Assembly: GCA_964484185.1 (NCBI GenBank)
Contig: CAZAEQ010000017.1
Span: 1 to 64,000 of the forward strand
DNA from: F1-120-MAGs238 sp964484185
GTDB lineage: Bacteria > Planctomycetota > Phycisphaerae > Phycisphaerales > UBA1924
DNA length: 64,000 bases
Direction: 5' to 3'
The position numbers were made by a program, and so were the translations under genes. Positions 61,338 to 64,000 of this stretch are shown piece by piece (positions within the stretch are counted from its first letter, which is position 1; every line of letters starts with the position of its first letter). The notes under the pieces were generated by a model. The model made no database searches and had not been told where the DNA came from. It saw nothing but the letters and a program-made list of their open reading frames with translations.

Positions 61338-62537
61338 TCACCGCCCGATGTTGGTGATCGGGTTGTCGGTGCCCATGCGTCCGTTCTCGATGACGCCCAG
61401 CCCCTCGACGAGCACACTGCTCGGCGTCGGCCACTGGATATTCGCGTGGAAGTTGCCGTCGCTGATCCGCCAGTTGAGCGGCGAGTTCACGAACGCCCGG
61501 CTGCCCGAGAGGACGTTGAACTGGCCCTCAATCCAGAATCCGATATCGTTGCCGGTGGTGTGGTTGTCGGTGACGTTGTTGAAGTTGCCGGTGGTGCGCA
61601 CACCCGCCCCCTCGGCTGAGGCCGTGCCGTTGTCGGTGGAAGAGTTGGCGTGGACGGTGCTCTCGGCGGCGACGTTGATGCCGTGGACGCCGCTGCGGCG
61701 GACGGTGCACGTCTCGATGCGCGTGCCGTTGCCGGCGGTGATCCCGTCCCCGCCGTTCTCGTAGGCGCTGCACGAGCGCACGATGGCACCGCTGCCGGAG
61801 GTGATGCCGTTGCCGGTGTTGCCGCCCGCCGTTGTTGACTCGATGATCGCGCCGGTGGTGGCGAGCACGCCCGCGCCGGTGTTGCCGCTGGCGGAGCAGC
61901 CGCGCACCGTGCCGTAGTTGCTGGCGGTGATGCCGTTGCCGCCGTTGCCGCGCGCTGCGCACGCGTCAAACACCACGCCGTTGAGCCCGCGCATGCCGGT
62001 GGCGGCGTTGCCGCTGGCGGTGCAGCGACTCACCACGCCCTCGCTTACAACGATCCCCTCGCTGTTCCCCTCGGCGTTGACCCCTTCGACGCGGCAGGCT
62101 GTCGGGCCGCCGTTGCCGAGGTTGACACCGTCGCCGGGCCATCTCCGGACCGAGCCGTTGACCACGCTGATGCACGAGATCGTCGTGCCGGTAGTAATAA
62201 TCCCGTCGAGCCCGCCCGTCACTCCGGTAAGGACGAAGCCGCTCAGGTCGATGGTGACGCCGCTGGTGGAGATCTCGATGCCGTGCTTGCCAGACACGCC
62301 CGTGATGTTCCCGGTGAGGTAGTACGACCCGGGCTGGGTGATCTTGAAAAGGCTGTCCGCATCGCCGGGGGTATTAACAGCGTTGATGGCGATGCGTGGT
62401 TCAGCTTCGGTGATCGTCTTGCCTGTAGAACCTACCGCGCCAGGCGGCGGCGTGAGCGGGCCTGCCAATAAGCCGCTGGCGGCAAGGAAAGAGATCGACG
62501 CTACAAAGAGGACAGCGGGTGACGGGTTGTTCTTCAT
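61338..62537 (-). CDS. Secreted right-handed beta-helix protein (copy 2)
   Basis: A 399-residue paralogue of the neighbouring gene. It has a signal peptide (about 1-25), the shared segment EAEPRIAINAVNTPGDADSLFKITQPGSYYLTGNITGVSGKHGIEI, and about ten beta-helix coils with NGITxGxGAxVRxCSAYENGG periodicity. The conserved N-terminal block is nearly identical to copy 1 while the coils diverge. It is the most G+C-rich of the group and its low-complexity coils create long antisense frames. GGAG precedes the ATG at 62537. Confidence 0.82.
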   Translation of the reverse strand: MKNNPSPAVLFVASISFLAASGLLAGPLTPPPGAVGSTGKTITEAEPRIAINAVNTPGDADSLFKITQPGSYYLTGNITGVSGKHGIEISTSGVTIDLSGFVLTGVTGGLDGIITTGTTISCISVVNGSVRRWPGDGVNLGNGGPTACRVEGVNAEGNSEGIVVSEGVVSRCTASGNAATGMRGLNGVVFDACAARGNGGNGITASNYGTVRGCSASGNTGAGVLATTGAIIESTTAGGNTGNGITSGSGAIVRSCSAYENGGDGITAGNGTRIETCTVRRSGVHGINVAAESTVHANSSTDNGTASAEGAGVRTTGNFNNVTDNHTTGNDIGFWIEGQFNVLSGSRAFVNSPLNWRISDGNFHANIQWPTPSSVLVEGLGVIENGRMGTDNPITNIGR

Positions 62538-62880
62538 ATGGACTCCGGATACTTGAAGGTTGCTTCCTACATAAGCGAGATGGCGGCCGCTCAGGGCCAG
62601 AATTCAAGCCGCGGAAGTGTCCAGCACCGATAACCGGCGCAGTCGCCTGACGCAGGCGTTGTGGACGAACTCATTTCTGTGCGAGATTGATCAGTTGTTG
62701 TTACTGGCATTCGCGCAGTCGCTGGTTGTGCAGCCGTCATCCACATAGATGCCGTTGTTGAGATTCGACGAGGCCGTGCATCCGGTGATCGTCAGGCCGG
62801 TGCCAGCGAGGCATGAAATTCACTATCTGGATTGGCATGGAGCAGACTGCTTCAGAGGTTTTCCACACCGGGGTAAGAAT
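62538..62880. other. Spacer with beta-helix remnant
   Basis: 343 bp between copies 2 and 3. It contains the remnant listed at 62691-62816 and otherwise only the probable promoter of copy 2 in its left part; no other gene. Confidence 0.5.
62691..62816 (-). pseudogene. Remnant of a beta-helix paralogue
   Basis: The complement encodes 40 residues between two stops: a beta-helix coil such as TGLTITGCTASSNLNNGIY followed by VDDGCTTSDCANAS and TGA at 62691-62693. The coil pattern (NxNGIxVxxGxxxxxC) is that of the neighbouring intact proteins. No start codon or signal peptide remains. It looks like the C-terminal end of a fourth, decayed copy. Confidence 0.6.
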
Positions 62881-64000
62881 TCAGTTTACGATATTTGCCC
62901 AGGAACTGGCGGTAGCAGGAGTGGCAGACGATCCACCGCTGGTATCGCCTCCCGGCAGGAAAAGATGTGTTGAATTTGCGGAAAGTATATTGCGGATAAT
63001 GATGTTACTGGAACCGGTGATGCTGGTGCGAATGCCATAATCATCGTTGCCAACCACCATGCCGGTGACGTGGTTTGAGTCGATGGTGTTGCTGAAGCCG
63101 TCGCATGAAATTCCGGCAAAACTCCCGGCAGCGATCCCGTTCGATGCAACAAGGTTGTTGAGGACGGAGCTTCGGCCGCCGCTGATGATGATGCCATGAT
63201 TACCATTTTGCTCAACCGTGTTGCTTTCTATTCGACACGCGGAGAACGCAGAGATGCCGTCGCCTGCATTAGATACTGCCATGCAGTTTGAGACCGTGCT
63301 GCTGCGGACTGAGAAGCCGCTATTCAAATTGTTGGTCGATGAGCATCCTTTGAGCGAACACTCGCTCTCCGCGATGAATCCATAGCCGTTGTTCGAACGC
63401 GCGATGCAGTTCACTGCCGTGGAGCCAGCGCCAAGAACGTACGCACTTTCGCTGATGGTGCCGAGCGTCCCAACAGCGACGCAATCAGTAATGGTTGCAC
63501 CACCCTGGATATGGAACGCGTGCTGCCGGGCGAACTCTACGGTGCAGCCGGAGATATTTGAGTTGAATCCAGCCGCAATCCCGAGGGCGGCATCATTCAC
63601 ATAGCAGTTGCGGATGATGGCGCCGCGCCCGCCGAAGATGCCAGCGGTGGCTGCGCCTGGGGAACCGCCGATCGGAATTCCCTCACCCAGAATATTGAGA
63701 ACGCGGACGCTCTCGACGGTCAGACCCGGGGAGCCGGTCGGGAACAGGTTGCTGGATATGCCGCTCAAGGTCGTCCGGGTGATTGTGCCGTTGCGGATTG
63801 TCACGCCGGGTTGGTCGACCGTAATGCCGCCGGCATTGTTGCCATTGCCATCAATCGTGAACCCATTGAGGTCAAGCGTGACACCGGACGCTTCCACACT
63901 GATTCCCCAGGAGGCTGTTGCTGGTACCGACACATTCTGGCTGAGGTAGTACGATCCGGGTTGGGTGACCCGAAAGAGATGAGCCGCATCGCCTGGCGTA
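62881..64000 (-). CDS. Secreted right-handed beta-helix protein (copy 3, 5' end beyond window)
   Basis: At least 373 residues are encoded; the frame continues past the right edge, so the signal peptide is missing. At the edge the protein reads TPGDAAHLFRVTQPGSYYLSQNV, matching the N-terminal block of copies 1 and 2. About eleven beta-helix coils follow (GVTLDLNGFTIDGNG; NAGDGISAFSACRIESN) and it ends ASSWANIVN. A GTG at 63933 is internal and not the true start. Divergence from copies 1 and 2 is larger than between those two. Confidence 0.82.
   Translation of the reverse strand, partial: TPGDAAHLFRVTQPGSYYLSQNVSVPATASWGISVEASGVTLDLNGFTIDGNGNNAGGITVDQPGVTIRNGTITRTTLSGISSNLFPTGSPGLTVESVRVLNILGEGIPIGGSPGAATAGIFGGRGAIIRNCYVNDAALGIAAGFNSNISGCTVEFARQHAFHIQGGATITDCVAVGTLGTISESAYVLGAGSTAVNCIARSNNGYGFIAESECSLKGCSSTNNLNSGFSVRSSTVSNCMAVSNAGDGISAFSACRIESNTVEQNGNHGIIISGGRSSVLNNLVASNGIAAGSFAGISCDGFSNTIDSNHVTGMVVGNDDYGIRTSITGSSNIIIRNILSANSTHLFLPGGDTSGGSSATPATASSWANIVN

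Noticed and set aside
61528..61969. Long minus-strand Arg/Ala/Thr-rich frames inside beta-helix copy 2
   Set aside because: Alternative frames of a low-complexity, G+C-rich beta-helix gene.

Overview
The window looks like a chromosomal segment of a planctomycete, most probably of the Phycisphaerae/Phycisphaerales. Three things point there: the partial 16S rRNA at the left edge differs by one base from the universal bacterial EUB338 probe site; there are C-terminal EF-hand/dockerin pairs on secreted proteins, one ending in Gly-Cys; and there are small membrane proteins with the Cys-x-x-Cys...Cys-Pro-x-Cys-Gly ribbon common in that phylum. The taxon is inferred by eye; no database search was possible. 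About 50 genes are supported.

Left part (1-11 kb): the 5' half of a 16S rRNA gene (minus strand) with a long hairpin-rich leader, then comF, a small accessory patch (unknown protein, GIY-YIG protein, a decayed ORF, a PLD-type nuclease with a helix-hairpin-helix-like tail, a zinc-ribbon membrane protein), an ECF sigma / membrane anti-sigma / secreted protein triad, a lipoprotein and two tandem clpP paralogues.

Middle (11-30 kb): a phosphoesterase; yidC-mnmE followed by a leucine-rich-repeat protein and a membrane protein; then envelope genes. Peptidoglycan genes are split in two: ftsW-murG on the minus strand and murE-murF-mraY on the plus strand. Between them lie a Pmp3-like peptide, zinc-ribbon membrane proteins, a LURP-one-like protein, mtfA and queA.

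30-48 kb: a solitary nuoD; a stretch of nested palindromes and short tandem repeats; a MoxR/RavA-type ATPase with a VWA partner; a papain-like lipoprotein; malate dehydrogenase; a secreted protein that joins a CpcT/CpeT-like domain to an FKBP domain; a DnaJ protein; a sugar-phosphate transferase; mnmG; a CPA2 antiporter; a UVR-motif protein; and a primary-type sigma factor.

48-64 kb: an exo/endonuclease/phosphatase-family lipoprotein; a tight plus-strand run ispH-rlmN-ywaF-like-wecA-like-O-antigen ligase; then five minus-strand secreted-protein genes: two with dockerin-like C-termini and nearly identical terminators, and three paralogous right-handed beta-helix proteins (the last runs off the window) with a decayed fourth copy between them.

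Intergenic DNA repeatedly carries short perfect hairpins with three-base loops (17.9, 30.6 and 36.5 kb) and a REP-like inverted pair (32.1 kb). The most unusual items are the CpcT-FKBP fusion, the extended ATPase/VWA pair with contrasting base composition, the nuclease patch at 2.4-5.3 kb, and the amplified surface-protein array at the right end. No CRISPR array, insertion sequence or tRNA gene was seen.
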